Assembly (NCBI RefSeq): GCF_964275005.1
Contig: NC_092693.1
Location: 28,387,173 to 28,451,172, forward strand
DNA length: 64,000 nucleotides
DNA from: Diadema setosum
Lineage: Eukaryota > Echinodermata > Echinoidea > Diadematoida > Diadematidae
Direction: 5' to 3'
Shown here: positions 36,331 through 49,143 of the stretch, piece after piece
How the letters are laid out: each line of letters starts with the position of its first letter
How positions within the stretch are numbered: position 1 is the first letter of the stretch
Program-made: the position numbers and the translations under genes
The notes under the pieces: model-generated
What the model was told of the DNA's origin: nothing
What the model saw: the letters and a program-made list of their open reading frames with translations, nothing else
Databases searched by the model: none

Positions 36331-37160
36331 AGAAATATCTCCATACATCGAAGCAAAGATTCATTTTCAAATAAGTTTTTTTTATGTGATCCCAACATAT
36401 AATAAAAAATGGATAGACCCAGGTCTCGTCTAAAACATATTCATCGAAGGATTGAGCTAGTGCTCACAGAAGACAGTCATGTCAACTTTCATTTCAAGAA
36501 AAAATTCACTCCCATAGAGATAACTGGTCCAATTTAACAAGTGTACAAGTGTAAATTTAAACATTAGTGATGTCTTACCTTCCTACAAAGTGAAAATGGA
36601 AACATTTTTTGCCCAGACATCAAAATATAAAGTGAGGCACTTTCACAGTGAAAGGGTACATTACATTTATATGCATAACCTCCTATGCAATGATGTCTTT
36701 TACAACACTGTTATGAGAGGTAACTGTGTCAAATGCCACAGAATTGCTTGAACGATGTATCAGAATTTTGCCAAAATAAATCATTTTGGAGTAACTGATT
36801 CAACTGTAAACAGATACCTACCAATATATATTAGTGTTGTTTTTTCCTTTTGCTAGATGAGGATACAGTACAGTAAAGGTTGTATATACGCCTTCTTCAT
36901 TTTTAGTTTGGTCTGAGGTTGTAGTACCACAGTGTCTAATCATTCAGAGAAGAAAAAATTGAATACATTTGATGATGTAAAAAAAAAAATTACAAAGTAA
37001 ACAATATCAATGCGATACACAAAGATAAGATATCTGTGAAATAACTTCATTGTTCACCATTTTCTAAAAAAATAGATGTTATTCAATGAAAACTATGTTA
37101 TGTTATGTTTTGGAAACATGTACTATAATATTTACTGTAGAATTTGACATACTTGGTTAC

Positions 37161-40096
37161 TTCATACTGGTTGTATGCATGTTCTGCTCTTGTTTGAGGG
37201 TTCGGTATTGGGGTCATGAGGTATGGAAGCAAGGGATATCCTGAATCTCCCAACAGGATGCCTTGCAGTTGGCCACTTTCAAACTTCTGGAAGAGTCTGC
37301 TGTTCTGTGATAACAGTTTGTGATACAATGCAAACTTGTAAAAATACAAAATAATGTTGTTGTTTTTTTAGGTTTTTTTTGTATTCAGTCAACCTACAAT
37401 TATTTATATTTTCATATATATGTGTGATTTCAATTATGACATTTTTTTTTTTTTTTTGGAGTGAAGGTAATATCAATTTTCTCACATTGACCTATCAAAT
37501 TTTATTGCATTTAGTTTTTTATTTTGTTTCATAGTATTATTGATTCATTGCCTATAAAGGAAATATACATTGATGGCCTTGTGCAGCAGTACTATTTCTT
37601 GTTTTAACATCATCAAGACTTTTAAAGCAATGTACATTCTAACAGGTTCTTTTTCATAACTGCTACTTTCAAACTCATTTAAATTGTAATCTGTTATGAA
37701 ACTGTAGCAACTCTTTCGATACATAAATATGGTCAAGTTTGTGAGATTTAAAGCAAAACAAAATTGTGCATTTTAAGATTGTTTTATCATTATCAAGAGA
37801 ATTTACCTGAAATATGCGACTGTCATGTGTGCTGCCTGGCCATCGCGCAACACAGTTGGTTATCCTGAACTTGGCATCGCATGCCAGCTGAACATTTATT
37901 GTACACCTTCCCTTGCGGTTTATGTAAACATAATCGTCTTCCCCGAGGTGGCATCCGTGCAGACAGATATGTGTGCAATCTATCACGCTGACGACTCTTG
38001 GGAACCCTGCGATGTGGTGAAACTGCTCCACAGTTGAGGCTACAACTTCGGGAGCATGGGGGAATGTGATGACCTGAAATTTGTTGACAAGACAAATTGT
38101 TCTTCATCGAATTGAATACTTTGAATAACATCATTAAAAGTCTAAAGTACAATACTCACAGTATATGGTACTGACATCTACGTACATGACATTTGTATTA
38201 TTGTTGTCAGTTTGTTTCTATACCGTTTGTATTCATATTCCTTTTCATCAGAATGATCATTCCAATGAAAAATTATGATGTTGAATAAATTATTTCTTCA
38301 CATCATTGACACCTAACTTTATATTATTCTATTTTCTCTTCTACAGTATACTATATGTAAATGTGTGGTTACATATATATATATATATATATATAATATG
38401 TACATACAATGAAGTTTTTCATTTTTTTGTGTGGGATGTATGTGGTGCATTCAGTACATGTGTGCGTATCATGATTCACTGCTTTAACTTTGCACATCTA
38501 CTAATAAGTAGTAACGCTTTCAATGGAGCGTACCCATTTGACACATGTTATTGACTTGTACATCAATGTATGAGAGTGGAAATATTTTTGTTTTGTTTTG
38601 CTGTTATTTATTTGTGTGGTGTTTTGTTAATTTGTTCTTTATGGGGCGGGTGCTACAGTTTGGTGTGTAGACCTATATGTTCTATATGTATATATGTGTA
38701 TATATACATGTAGAACATATACAGATTACAGGGTATTGGTTTCAATTGTCGAGGTATTTCACTTGCATTGTGGAATGGGTAATAAGGTACATAATTGTGG
38801 TCATATTATGAAAGTTATTAACAGACGTTGATGTCTCTAGCAAGCTATTGGAGGCAGATTTTTCATTTGAAAAAGTTACAGTATAAAGGATTTTGAAATA
38901 TTTTATTTAAAAGATGTAATATGAATTTATAAGAAATGCACTTTAAAAAGTGTGCTTTAACTGCACATTTTTAAAATAAAAAAAAATATATTCTAGCTGC
39001 TTGCTTTAAGTTTACACTTGTATTCTGATGTGTATGAGCGTGTGAATGTAATGCTAATATGTAATGACATTCAAATATTATGGCCTAAACAGTGTTTGCA
39101 GGCAAAACATATATTTCTTTTTAATACAGTATAAAAAAAAAAAAAAGTTGCTGGATTAATTGCTGCCCTCTCAGGCCACGTACACGTAGATGACGATTCG
39201 ATTGTCAGTATACTAGTAATCGGATACTACTGTTCAATAAACTACCACCTTACCGGTGCACTGTACCAGTAGTTCAGAAAGGCTCGATTTGAAGGCTGAC
39301 AAAATATCATATAAACTGAGTTAAAGTGGTCTACATCTTCCTGAGCTGAGCTAAACTGACTGTCTGCAAATTCTGCAAGTGTAGTTCACTACTGGACATT
39401 AGACAAGGCTAGGACTGCTGAGTTACAAGTGAATGTTCGCTTCAAACAACGTGGGGAAAAATGTAGCAAGGCAAGGCAAGGCAAGCTGTCGGCTGCAGCG
39501 TAATGACTAGCATGTATCGTAACAAAGGTAAACATTCGTGGGGCATTTGTACTCTTAGTCCCAGCCATGGTTGTTCATGGTGGCGAGTGGCACGGTGTTC
39601 ATAATAAAGTTTATAGTTCAGAACATTGCTGAAATGAATGTGGTGATATCAATAGCGGCTTGATTAAAGGTCGGTATCTAGTTCTAGAATACAAAATAAA
39701 TTTTACAAAGGCAAATAGATATGTACTAACGTTGTTCTCCTGCTGGCACAAGGCCTCGGCAACAGCATGCACGCATCGGGACACTGTGCTGCGGTGTACA
39801 CCGTGGATACTCGCAACAGAATCGAATACTGAGCCAGTCGCCATGAAATTGAGGGCAATTAGAACTTGAAGTTCAGTAGGGATGGCATGGCTCCTTGCTG
39901 TAGTGCGCTGTAGATTGTCGTCCAGCATGTTAACAATATGCATGATGCCATCCCTACTGAAGCGATATTTCTTCATGAGTTCCTCGTCAGTGACAGAGTC
40001 TAAGGAAGACAACCTTGGTTTGAATGTGCGATGAGGCCAAGGAGCTTGATGGAGTGCCTCCTCCTCCTCCTCAAGTTCTACCACATAGGCAGCCAT
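37161..40096 (-). CDS. HARBI1-like DDE transposase of Harbinger B
   Basis: Exons on minus: 40096-39731 (122 codons from ATG), 38073-37807 (89 codons), 37304-37161 (48 codons); all phase 0 with GT-AG junctions and no stop inside. Exon 1 has an acidic start and an HTH-like stretch (FDSVASIHGVHRSTVSRCV). Exon 2 has the first acid in VIDCTH (37978-37980), YINRKGRCTINVQ and WPGSTHDSRIF. Exon 3 has the second acid in LLGDSGYPLLPYLMTP (37245-37247). This is a HARBI1/PIF transposase that would cut and paste at CWG targets. The exon with the third acid and the C-terminal helix was not found between 32.2 and 37.1 kb, a stretch filled with inserted repeats, so the gene is probably incomplete. Confidence 0.88.
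38371..38398. repeat. (AT)n microsatellite
   Basis: Uninterrupted AT run in a Harbinger B intron. Confidence 0.9.
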
Positions 40097-40313
40097 TTTG
40101 TTTGTGGTGTGACTGATTGTTTGCATTTGATCTGAACCAAACGCAAAGTTGCGTTTGATCGTAAGGGACTTGCGTTTAAACGCAACTTTGCGTTTAAACG
40201 CAAGTCCTTTCAGCAACAGACTTGCGTTTAAACGCAAAGTTGCGTGAGATTTGGAGGACTTGCGTTTGATTTTTGGAGTTGCGTTTAAACGCAAAGTTTC
40301 TAGCAACGGGGCC
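40097..40313 (-). repeat. Right terminal/subterminal repeat region of Harbinger B
   Basis: The end mirrors the left tip. The palindrome TTGCGTTTAAACGCAA occurs four times (40170-40185, 40188-40203, 40222-40237, 40279-40294), separated by GTCC[TC]-type spacers. The array lies directly upstream of the transposase ATG and may serve both as transposase binding sites and as promoter. Confidence 0.85.
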
Positions 40314-40316
40314 CTG
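40314..40316 (+). repeat. Right target-site duplication CTG of Harbinger B
   Basis: Matches 20135-20137. The next bases, GAAAG then GTACCG, finish the RAG1-like exon and give its splice donor. Confidence 0.85.
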
Positions 40317-41249
40317 GAAAGGTACCGGTACCAGTATTTACAACCTCTGATACAGTGTTTTATCCAGTAGGCCTACAATGTGTATACGTGCTTATCTATA
40401 TAATTAGGTGTAAAGGTCATATTTCTATTCCTATACAGTAATACATGTACATGTACAAACATTCTTATGACAAAAAGGAGCTTGTGCAATATAATTGCAC
40501 CATAGGATCTATTACGTATGAAAAAAATTATTATAGGCCTATATATAGGCCTATGAAATATACACATATACATGTATATATATATATATATATAATATAC
40601 ACATATACATGTATATATATTATAGAGGGCCTATATACATCTATACAGGCATATATCTGAAGCAAGAAAATAATACACAACTTGGTATAAAGTCCTAAAT
40701 AGTGGAGACATTGTATTCTACAATATTAATGCAAAATATAACAACATTTTCAAGAGACATAGCTTCTTCTACCTTCCTTTTATTCCATACTTCTAGGCTC
40801 TAGTCGGGTCTTCATAACAATACCCTAGATACATTATGAGTGCCGTTCGTACATAAGTGTGTACATTTTCTATTTCAATACACTAGGAGGATTTACAAAC
40901 TGTATGATCTTGTAGTGGTGAAGTTTACATCAAGGCATATTTTCAAAAAGGTTATGTCCCTCTCATCCCCAGTGATTACCAAGATGCAACAATACGGAAC
41001 ACAATAACCTCCATAAAATGTTGTGTCCAGTTCTCGAAACAGAACTCTATTATGTTGACCCTATATACTGTATACTGTATGCTGCTATTCACATTTCCCT
41101 AGACATAGGAGATTTATTACGCCATTATTGCCTGAATCACCTGCTCCTAAGGCTTACGTAGGCTGAACCTAAACAAGATTTAAATATATATACATGCATA
41201 CACACATATATATATTTTTTTTTTCTCTCTCTCTCTGTTATGACACCAG

Positions 41250-42171
41250 CCATTTATCCCTACCAAGACTCTGAACCCGAAAACTCCAAGCGGAGAGTGT
41301 GCCACATCAACCCTACGGAAGCGCTCCCTTCAGATTGCTGGCTTCAGAGAGAGGGTGTCGTGCTCTTCGTCCACTCGTCAGCAGCTTGATGAACTTAAAC
41401 ATCTCCATTCGGACGCAGAGGTGACAGAGTTGCTGCAAAGTGGAGGAGTGTTGCTGAAGATCCCTACCACAGACCTAATGGAACTGAAAAGTTTCTTCAA
41501 CTTGAGCTGGACAAGGCTCCGAAAGCTGAAAAAGTTAGTAAAATTCATTACAGAAAAGGAAGAAAGGACACCTTTAGTTTATACTTGTACATGATATCTG
41601 ATATAAATATGAATGTAAGACCAAGGTCACATCTTACTCAATTTTTTGCTTTCTTGGGACAACCAGAGTGTATTTTTCTGTTTGTTTGTTTGATTTTTTA
41701 ATATATTATCATGTTGAACAGACAAACTAAACACACTGAATGTCAATCAATCTGATCATGTGATTTCTAATCATTGTAACTTTAGTACAAGGAGTATGAA
41801 TAAATTGTTGCAGTTTATTAGATTGCACTTCAATAGATTAACAGGCGATATGATATCTGATATATCTGAATAGAGGAAGTATAAATATTGAGTGTCATTG
41901 AAAAAATGTTTTTCGTATGTTAACCATTTGCATATTATCATGCTTTTTTATTTTTGCTTAGATGGCTTTATGAGAGAAAGATTTCTACTGCCAATGAGCA
42001 AGATGTGAGAGAGGCTCACAAACACATCATTCAAGACAATCTCGTGGGTGCTTGGCAACTATCGCACTTCTACAGTGAAGAGGGACATGCCCAGGAAATC
42101 TGGAGAGCTCCAATCGTCACTGTAAAGACCATCAAAGACAAAATCTTCTCTATCTTGGATGAATACAATGA
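41250..42171 (+). pseudogene. Copy 2 exons between the zinc module and the DDE core
   Basis: Exon 41250-41533 (after CACCAG, before GTTAGT) ends in LLKIPTTDLMELKSFF and LSWTRLRKLKK. Exon 41962-42171 begins WLYERKISTANEQ and ends FSILDEYNE before GTAAGT. The same exon pair is at 8991/9655 in copy 1 and 45574/46040 in copy 3, with the intron after the second base of the same Lys/Arg codon in each. The helix-rich, basic SWxxLRxLKR could bind DNA, but no known domain is evident. Confidence 0.75.
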
Positions 42172-42559
42172 GTAAGTTCTCACTGATTCATGACATTACT
42201 TGGTATTTTCCACATTCAATTGTCTTCATACAAAATAATGCACTCCTTTATAGATTACCAGGTACTCTATCTTGAAGAAAGAACCACAAAACAACAAAAA
42301 CGATAAATATGGAAGTAAATACCCCCCCAAAAATACTTAACTTTTACTTTTCCAGAACTATGGTACAGGACAGGGCTAGATCATCGGTCATGGTTGGGTT
42401 ATCCTCTGCTGCTGTAGATCCTTCCTGTAGATGAATCTGACTTCAGAGCACTGTAACCAATGACGGCCCTAACTGGGGGGTTTCCAATGAAAAACAAAAG
42501 CACTTTCAATGGCTTATGCAATAAGGCAAATACCACATTCTTTCAGTGCTAATAAATTT

Positions 42560-42665
42560 TACGAGACATTCACAAAACATTCTGAGGCCACATCTTTTGG
42601 AAGAAAATTTCACACATTAGCCACCATGTTGGCAAATGTACTTCCTCACATCTAATTTAGATGAT
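42560..42665 (-). pseudogene. LINE C-terminal fragment, same family as 22081
   Basis: On minus: DVRKYIFANMVANVWNFLPKD. It aligns with the DVSKYFFANIGPYVEFSEDVV part of the 22081-22555 fragment. It lies in the intron before the first-acid exon of copy 2. Confidence 0.65.
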
Positions 42666-43329
42666 ATGATAATAAAATACAGTCAACCTTGCTTACATCA
42701 ACCTCACATAAGTTGAAGTCCTTTTCTCGTTATATTCTATTGATTTCAGTCCATCATAATTTTCAATTTTTCCCTATGTCCAAATATTTTTTTTTTCAGT
42801 CCATATAGATTTGACATTAAAAATGTAGGCATTGTTGACTGTAAAATACAATGACATTTATTAATTATATTACATTTAGTCATGCTTGAGCTGTATTGAT
42901 GTGATCTAACCAACAGATTGAACCAGCTCACCTGGCATGATGGTGCCATCCCCACAAGCGAAATATGGCTAAAACTTGGCGGGGACAAGGGAGCAGACAC
43001 ATTCAAGATGATGGTCCAAGTTGGCAATGTGGCACACACCATCTGCGTCTTTAAAGCACCAGACTCAACCCTGAATATGGTGTTGGCCCTACAGGGACTG
43101 GATGAGCAGGTTGATGACCTCTGCAAATCAGCCCGGAGGTTGGTTCTTTTCAATGTATACACATTTTGCTGTGGAAAAAAAAAAATGGAAAGATATACAG
43201 TGGGATAAAATGGAAAGCTTCATGACATCAAACTAAGCTATCAGAATTAATTTGGTACTCATACTGTTGCCTGAGCAGCCTACTTATATTAGAAGAATTT
43301 GCATGTTTAGTTTCATTAGATAATCAAAT

Positions 43330-43707
43330 AATAATGTAATAGCTGGTTTTTATATAGCGCATTTCACACACTTCAGGGTTTCAATGCGCTTTACAGACTA
43401 TTATTACCCCGGTCACTGGATACATTATTTCCAACCAGCACTAACAGTGCTCATTCTCCACTCCCTGGGGAGCATTCCAGCCAGTCGCAGCCATTTTACA
43501 GGCGCGCACATGCTGATCAACCAACATAAGCTTTCTCGTCCTACCGGGTACCCATTTATACTCCTGGGTGGAGAGCAGCAATGTGGATAAAGTGCCTTGC
43601 TGAAGGGCAAACGTGTCGGGCTTGGCATGGGCTCGAACCCACGAACCATACCACGCTCATGTCGTTCACAGACGAGCGCTCTTATCCACTCAACCAAGAC
43701 AACTCCA
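43330..43707 (-). mobile_element. tRNA-derived SINE
   Basis: Read on minus from 43707, the head has an A-box-like TGGTTGAGTGGATAAG and a B box GGGTTCGAGCCC (43629-43640) at tRNA spacing. A longer unrelated body follows, then the 3' end AATGCGCTATATAAAAACC with a TATTATTATTTG tail. RNA polymerase III would transcribe it; movement would depend on a LINE. The 3' part resembles SINE tails I recall from echinoderms and other marine invertebrates. Confidence 0.8.
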
Positions 43708-44019
43708 CTTCAAAGAATGTTGTCACAATGTAATCGCATCATCCATCAACAATCTGATCATAACTGAGACCTCACTAGCAGTAAAATAATACAGTTAACT
43801 GTACGATATCATTGTTTATGATTTTAACATGATTTTCCACTCCATTCTTTTGTTTATCTATTTCTACTCGTGTAGAGGCAAGCAGATCCGGCTGTTTATG
43901 TTCGGCAACTACGAGTTTCTCACAAAGATATATGGGCTCACTGGACCAAATGGTATGTGTGACAAGGTGCAAATCAATGGACAAATAATTAGCCTTCGGG
44001 ATAGGTGAATTCTCAAAGA

Positions 44020-44023
<4 letters not shown>

Positions 44024-44052
<29 letters not shown>
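44024..44052. repeat. Poly(T) run
   Basis: 29 consecutive T in a copy 2 intron. Confidence 0.95.
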
Positions 44053-44056
<4 letters not shown>

Positions 44057-44483
44057 GTAGTTCAAACAAGTCAATGAGCTTCCACATTAATTAATCACAT
44101 TGATTAAAAAAAAAAAATACTTGATAAACATTATAATAAATTGCTTTTTATCATTCAGCATGTGTCTACTTAAATTAACCTTAATACATCCCTGTATGTA
44201 TGAATCAATGTAATGTGGATATTGCTTTTAACTGTTTACTGGGCAAATATAACCACTCATTTCTCATTGCTTCTTGTGCTGTTTGTTCTAGGCCGCCACT
44301 GTTGTTTACACTGTATATTGCAAGACAACAAAGAAGGACATGGCTGTGCCTGCAGAGAAGGTCCATGAAGAGCGCACTCTGGCAACTATGAAGGAGTCCC
44401 TAGAAAAGTTCTGTGAGAAAGCAGTCGCCAAGGAGTGCTACAATGTCATTCGCCCCCCTGTGTTCAACATCCCTTTGGATCAG

Positions 44484-45573
44484 GTAACTTCATGTTACTT
44501 AATCAGAGCCAAATCATTTATGATATTATGTCTGTACATGAATTTATCTTTGGCCTTCAAATTCTGACAAGGAATTGCATATTGCATCTATTATTGATAA
44601 TTAATGCATTTGTGTGATATAGAACAATAAAACCAGACAAACTAGATGAGCTACATCCTTCATCATCAGGCAGGATGAAGCTTTACCTTCAACACATCTT
44701 CTGAATCAACTGCATGAACGAACTGATCCTGGGTGGACATGGTTACAAATCAATAAACATTATACTCCAGACAGTGACATATGATATTCTTACCATCACA
44801 ACATCTTGGTTGATTCATTATTAAACTGCTCAGTGAAAGCCCCATATCTGCATCTTGGCAAATTAATGTTAACTATCCATTAAATGTTCATAGTCTCCTG
44901 TTGTTTTAGTCTCTTTACAAAATACTATTTTTCAATGCATACACATCCAGCTTTATATTCATTCTACTTCTGCCACATAAGAGTGCTTTACACATCAAGG
45001 AATATGAAATCATCTCTAAGCTAGCGTCCATTTTGACGACGACAGTGGTCGTTAGGTTTCTCTTAGGAGTTAAATGATTCAAATAAAACTCATTTTCCAT
45101 AATCCATGACCATAAATGCAATCACTTTGTATTGCCTAGGGTTCTAGGGATACTGGAAGATCCAGAAACTAAGTGAGTGATTGCACTGCATACATGTACA
45201 GTTTATAGAATCATTACATGTCAAATCTAACTCGGGTAGGCCTATATACGCCATTCTGTTCATATAAAGAATGTTCACTAAATAATACTTACCCCTAGTT
45301 GTTAAGATATATGTGTATGTTATTGTATAAAAGAAACCAGTTTTTGCTATAAATGACACTGTGGGGGATATAAAACTGAACTTTGTGCTATATAAGCTAA
45401 GTATGCTATATAAGGCTTGCAAAAACAGTAATACACAGTGAACTGGAAATTTGAAATGAGAAATGTAGCTCATTTGGAAAAAAAGAAGACATTTAAATAG
45501 AGCTTAACTGTGTCATGAGCAGCTTGATTATTCAAGCATCAGTAAAATTCCTTATGTGCAATCTTTGCTCTAG
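44484..45573. other. Junction between truncated copies 2 and 3
   Basis: Copy 2 should continue here with the VCPPGL exon and copy 3 should begin with its zinc module, yet neither is present in about 1.1 kb. No repeat ends or coding signal were seen. Confidence 0.6.
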
Positions 45574-46977
45574 CCCATAACCACGAAAAGAGCACTCGTC
45601 CCACAAGCATCTAGCAGCTCTTGCTCCAAGGCAACCAAGCGTTCCAGATCACTAATGATGCTGAATATGCAAAGGGCAATATCAGGCGGAGGTGATGAGG
45701 ACACCAAGGCACAGCAAGATGATGAGGCTGAGCTGGCTGGGCTGATAAAAGAAGCAGGGGGGTCCATCAAGATCCCTACACATGACGTTGCAGATCTAAA
45801 GAGCTTCTTCGGTCTCAGCTGGAGGAAACTCCGTAGACTCAAGAGGTACACTGTGTTGCTGCTTGATAAAAGAAACAATATAAAAGAAAAAATTATGAAA
45901 AGAATGTAAAAAAGCCATGGTTGCCACATGTTGATATACTTGTATTTGTCATAATACTCATTCCAATACACGGGTACATGTATTGCACTGTTTAAAAAGT
46001 CAACATCTAACAGTACTTTTACAATTGTTACATTGTCAGATGGTTACGGGACCATGATATTCTGACTGCAATGTCTTTTCCTTTGCTATTCAATTTTGTT
46101 GCATGGAAGACGCTCCATGAAGAAGATACATCAACTAGCAGTAAATACTGTTCATATGAAACAGTATCTTGGAGTTCTGCAGTTTCTCATTGTTATGGTG
46201 TTATTACAATACAGTCGTAAATTTTAGTTTAATTTAAAATTCTATTACCATTGTTTCACTTATTTTTTCTGTATTTTTGCTGCAGTATGTGTCTAATCCT
46301 TTGTATAATAGCCCATAGATAAGCAGGCCTACCTTCATTTGTACAAGTACACGTAGTATGGTAATTTGTATATAGCCGTAAGTCGCTGGTACACCAATGC
46401 CTATACACGTGTACTCACAACTGGGTGGAAGAAGTGAAGTGAAATGAATCGATGAAAATGTTGTATGCCTCCCTGATGATTTTATTCTAACAATACCAAT
46501 TCTATTTGAAAACAGGTCTTTAGAATATTATCATTTTGCCCAAAGAAACTTTGATGGCATTTCTTGCTCTGCAAATTTGCTGTCATACAATTGCTTGGAA
46601 GCTCCATAGCACTATTGTGATATTTGTCTTATCATTTGAATTCATGCAAAATATTCATGTGTTAGATCTATCATTTTCTAAGAGCTTAATGAGGTACTAA
46701 TACTAGAATGCCATCACTTTAATCTCTTGGTATCAAAGTGTCTCATGGGAGTCCATCACATGGATCATATGAGAGTGAGTGTGTCATGATCAAACCATTT
46801 TCATATTCAAACTTTAAGGTTGAATTAAGGGAATACATGTATCTATAATGAAGGCTAGTACATGTACAATTGTAGTAGCGTACTGCAGTGGTGAACAAGG
46901 ATTCTATCAATCCAGGGGGCACAAGTCAATAAGACACAAGTAAAATTAGTCTGCATACTTAAGAGTTTGTCCTCTAT

Positions 46978-47336
46978 ATAAGGGAGTTCACCGTTGTGAT
47001 TTGCGCATGTGCAAAACAAAGGTCAAATGAGACTGTCTGTGTATTTGCCACTTACTTTAAAATGAATCTCATAGAGTCCTTGGGCAACTATAGGAATCTG
47101 AATTACGTCATTACAATGTATGTGTTTTAGACTGAATTAGAACGTACAGGTGTAAGTAATTCATTCATCAACACTGATTAGCAAAATCTCTCCATGCATT
47201 TTGTGAGCACTGATTTAATACAAGATGCCATGCTTCAACAAGGAATTCTTGATCACAACACATACATGTCCATGTTGTTTGAGAGTCTGTGGTGTAGGGG
47301 TCAAATGAGACATGCACTAACCATGAACTCCCTTAT
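46978..47336. mobile_element. MITE with ATAAGGGAGTTCA ends
   Basis: The first 13 bases are exactly inverted at the right end (TGAACTCCCTTAT) and similarity continues loosely for another eight. The 359-base interior is non-coding. Confidence 0.7.
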
Positions 47337-49143
47337 TGTTGTATTTGAATAAGGGTATTGACACTCTGACTGACTTTTACTATGGGCATATGGCTATAGC
47401 ATATGCAGTGGGTGTTCTATTAAAATCAATGAATGTTCTGAAATGCAGTTGCTTATATGCAAGTTCAATGTAAAAAACAAACAAACAAATAAAACGGACA
47501 GCGTGGCATCACGCCTAGGTACCTGATCGTGTTGGGGTATCAACACAGTCAAAAAAAAAATTAATGTCATCCGTGTATTTATTTCATATTTGAATTTGTT
47601 GATAGTTATACCTTCTTGTTTCTTTTAATTCACTCAGCAAGCCTAGTCTAAACCTTTGGTTTTAGAATTTAAACTTAGACCGCTTACGAAGAGATCAGTC
47701 ACAATCACACACAACAAGATTGCCAGTACTAGGCAGCATGCACTGCCATTTAGCTCATCCTGCACCAGTAAAACAATTCAACATTTTACTCCCGGGACAA
47801 TTATTCCAGTCTTCTCCCCAAGGACTTAGTAAAAGTATATAGATCGAAGCCTTGTCAGTGTAAATGTCACAGGAGGAAATATGTCATGAACGCTAACCCT
47901 TGTGTTAAGCCAGCTGCTCTATGTTCACATGTCCAGGACGTGACATGCTGTGCACGGACAATCACGGGGGTAGAGCCTTGCGTCGACACGCTGGAAAGCA
48001 CGTAAAAACGAACACCCGATTTACTTGGTTTCCAACCCTGAAAATTGGTACTTGAACAAGCAAATGTCAGTCATTAATCATGTTTTAGATTCTTTGATAC
48101 AATATCACTGACTGACATCTATATTCGTTTGTCTTAGTTTCGGATCCATAGAGTTTAGGACTCGATTTCTGGAAATGAAGTGTGCACAACTGGAGCGATT
48201 TTAAATCGCAGCATGTGGGACTGGGCTCATGCGAGTTCAAGAACGGTTACGAGAAACCGCGCTAGCCCGCTGCGCTAGGCGATAATGCGTATGAACACAT
48301 GCTAATTCTTTCTTTCATGTGCTCAGATTTATCGTTGTTTTACCTAATATATCTCATAAAATGCAAGTAAGGTGTAAAACTTATCCTCTGTAGCACAACT
48401 AAAATATTTATAACGTCATTTAGTAGCACATCTGCTAAATTTCCACGTTTTGAAGTATTGAATCTTCATCAGGAGATTTCACCTCTTTGTGTAAGTATAA
48501 AATATTCGAAAAATTACCTCTTTTTAGGTCAAAATAACACGTTTCCAACTTTTTGGGAAAAAATCTACACCAGGATGTAAGGAGTTCTATCATTAGGGGA
48601 CTTCCCAAATAAATGATACACATGAATGTCATATTACAAAAAAGCATAAATTTTCATGAAAAAATCATTTGAGTTTTGTATGATTATTATGTTATTTCTA
48701 AGCAAGAAATATATAAATATTTTGGAGAATTTTGTGTCTAAATATTGTACTCTCATAAAGTGTAGGATTCGAGACTGCTATTCACAGTATGCGTGTGGTG
48801 AACTTTCCACCAGATTTTGAGTGAATGTATAAAGAAAAGAAATGAATATTCATTAGCCTCATCCTTTTTCTAAACAAATGTCGACATCTAAATTCCGTGC
48901 GCGTTGCGAACAAAATGGTGCCAAGCAGTAAGTTTAGCGCGTGCACATACGTGAGTTATAGCGCCTGAGCTGCCTTTACATATGTACTGTACATACGTAT
49001 ACGCACCTTGTAGCCTCCTCTCATCATCGCATCGTCGATCGTCGTCACTCGTCAACTATACTCGTCAGATCAGATCAGACTAGAGTACAGCTACAGACCA
49101 CAATCAGTTAACAATAGATACATGTGTGCAGGTAAATGTGAGG

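Larger units (their letters stand above)
20138..40313. mobile_element. Harbinger B: 20.2 kb PIF/Harbinger DNA transposon
   Basis: The ends are inverted: GGCCCCGTTGCTAGAAACT at 20138 and its complement ending at 40313. Both flanks carry the direct repeat CTG, a CWG-type 3-base duplication of the kind PIF/Harbinger elements make. Inside are a Myb/SANT-like gene (+) and a HARBI1-like transposase (-) converging on each other. Subterminal regions repeat TTGCGTTTAAACGCAA. Harbinger elements are usually a few kb; the extra length comes from insertions: a LINE piece, a TGCCTCCGCC-family copy, a pyrimidine block, MITEs and two tandem arrays. It inserted into the zinc-finger exon of RAG1-like copy 2 and is therefore younger than that copy. 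Confidence 0.93.
19300..44483 (+). pseudogene. RAG1/Transib-like gene, copy 2 (split by a 20 kb Harbinger, 3' truncated)
   Basis: Exons: 19300-20137 continued at 40317-40322 beyond the Harbinger, 41250-41533, 41962-42171, 42917-43138, 43876-43952, 44292-44483. It starts ATGGATAAGG at 19300. With the Harbinger and one CTG removed, the first exon ends IFKRPGK before a GTACCG donor, matching copy 1 (VFRTRGQ before GTGAGT) residue for residue. First acid: Asp in KLGGDKG (42984-42986). The second acid is Asn (FMFGNYEFL, 43907-43909). CLHC follows the Asn at +19. The last recognisable residues are NIPLDQ before GTAACT; the exons for VCPPGL onward, HxxxxH and the third acid are absent. Frameshifts lie near 19385, 19520 and 44335. 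It cannot encode an active enzyme. Confidence 0.85.

Noticed and set aside
47868-47998. Cysteine-rich frame (KPCQCKCHRRKY ... CSHVQDVTCC)
   Set aside because: Irregular Cys spacing, no start or splice sites; too weak to call next to the better cluster at 49144.
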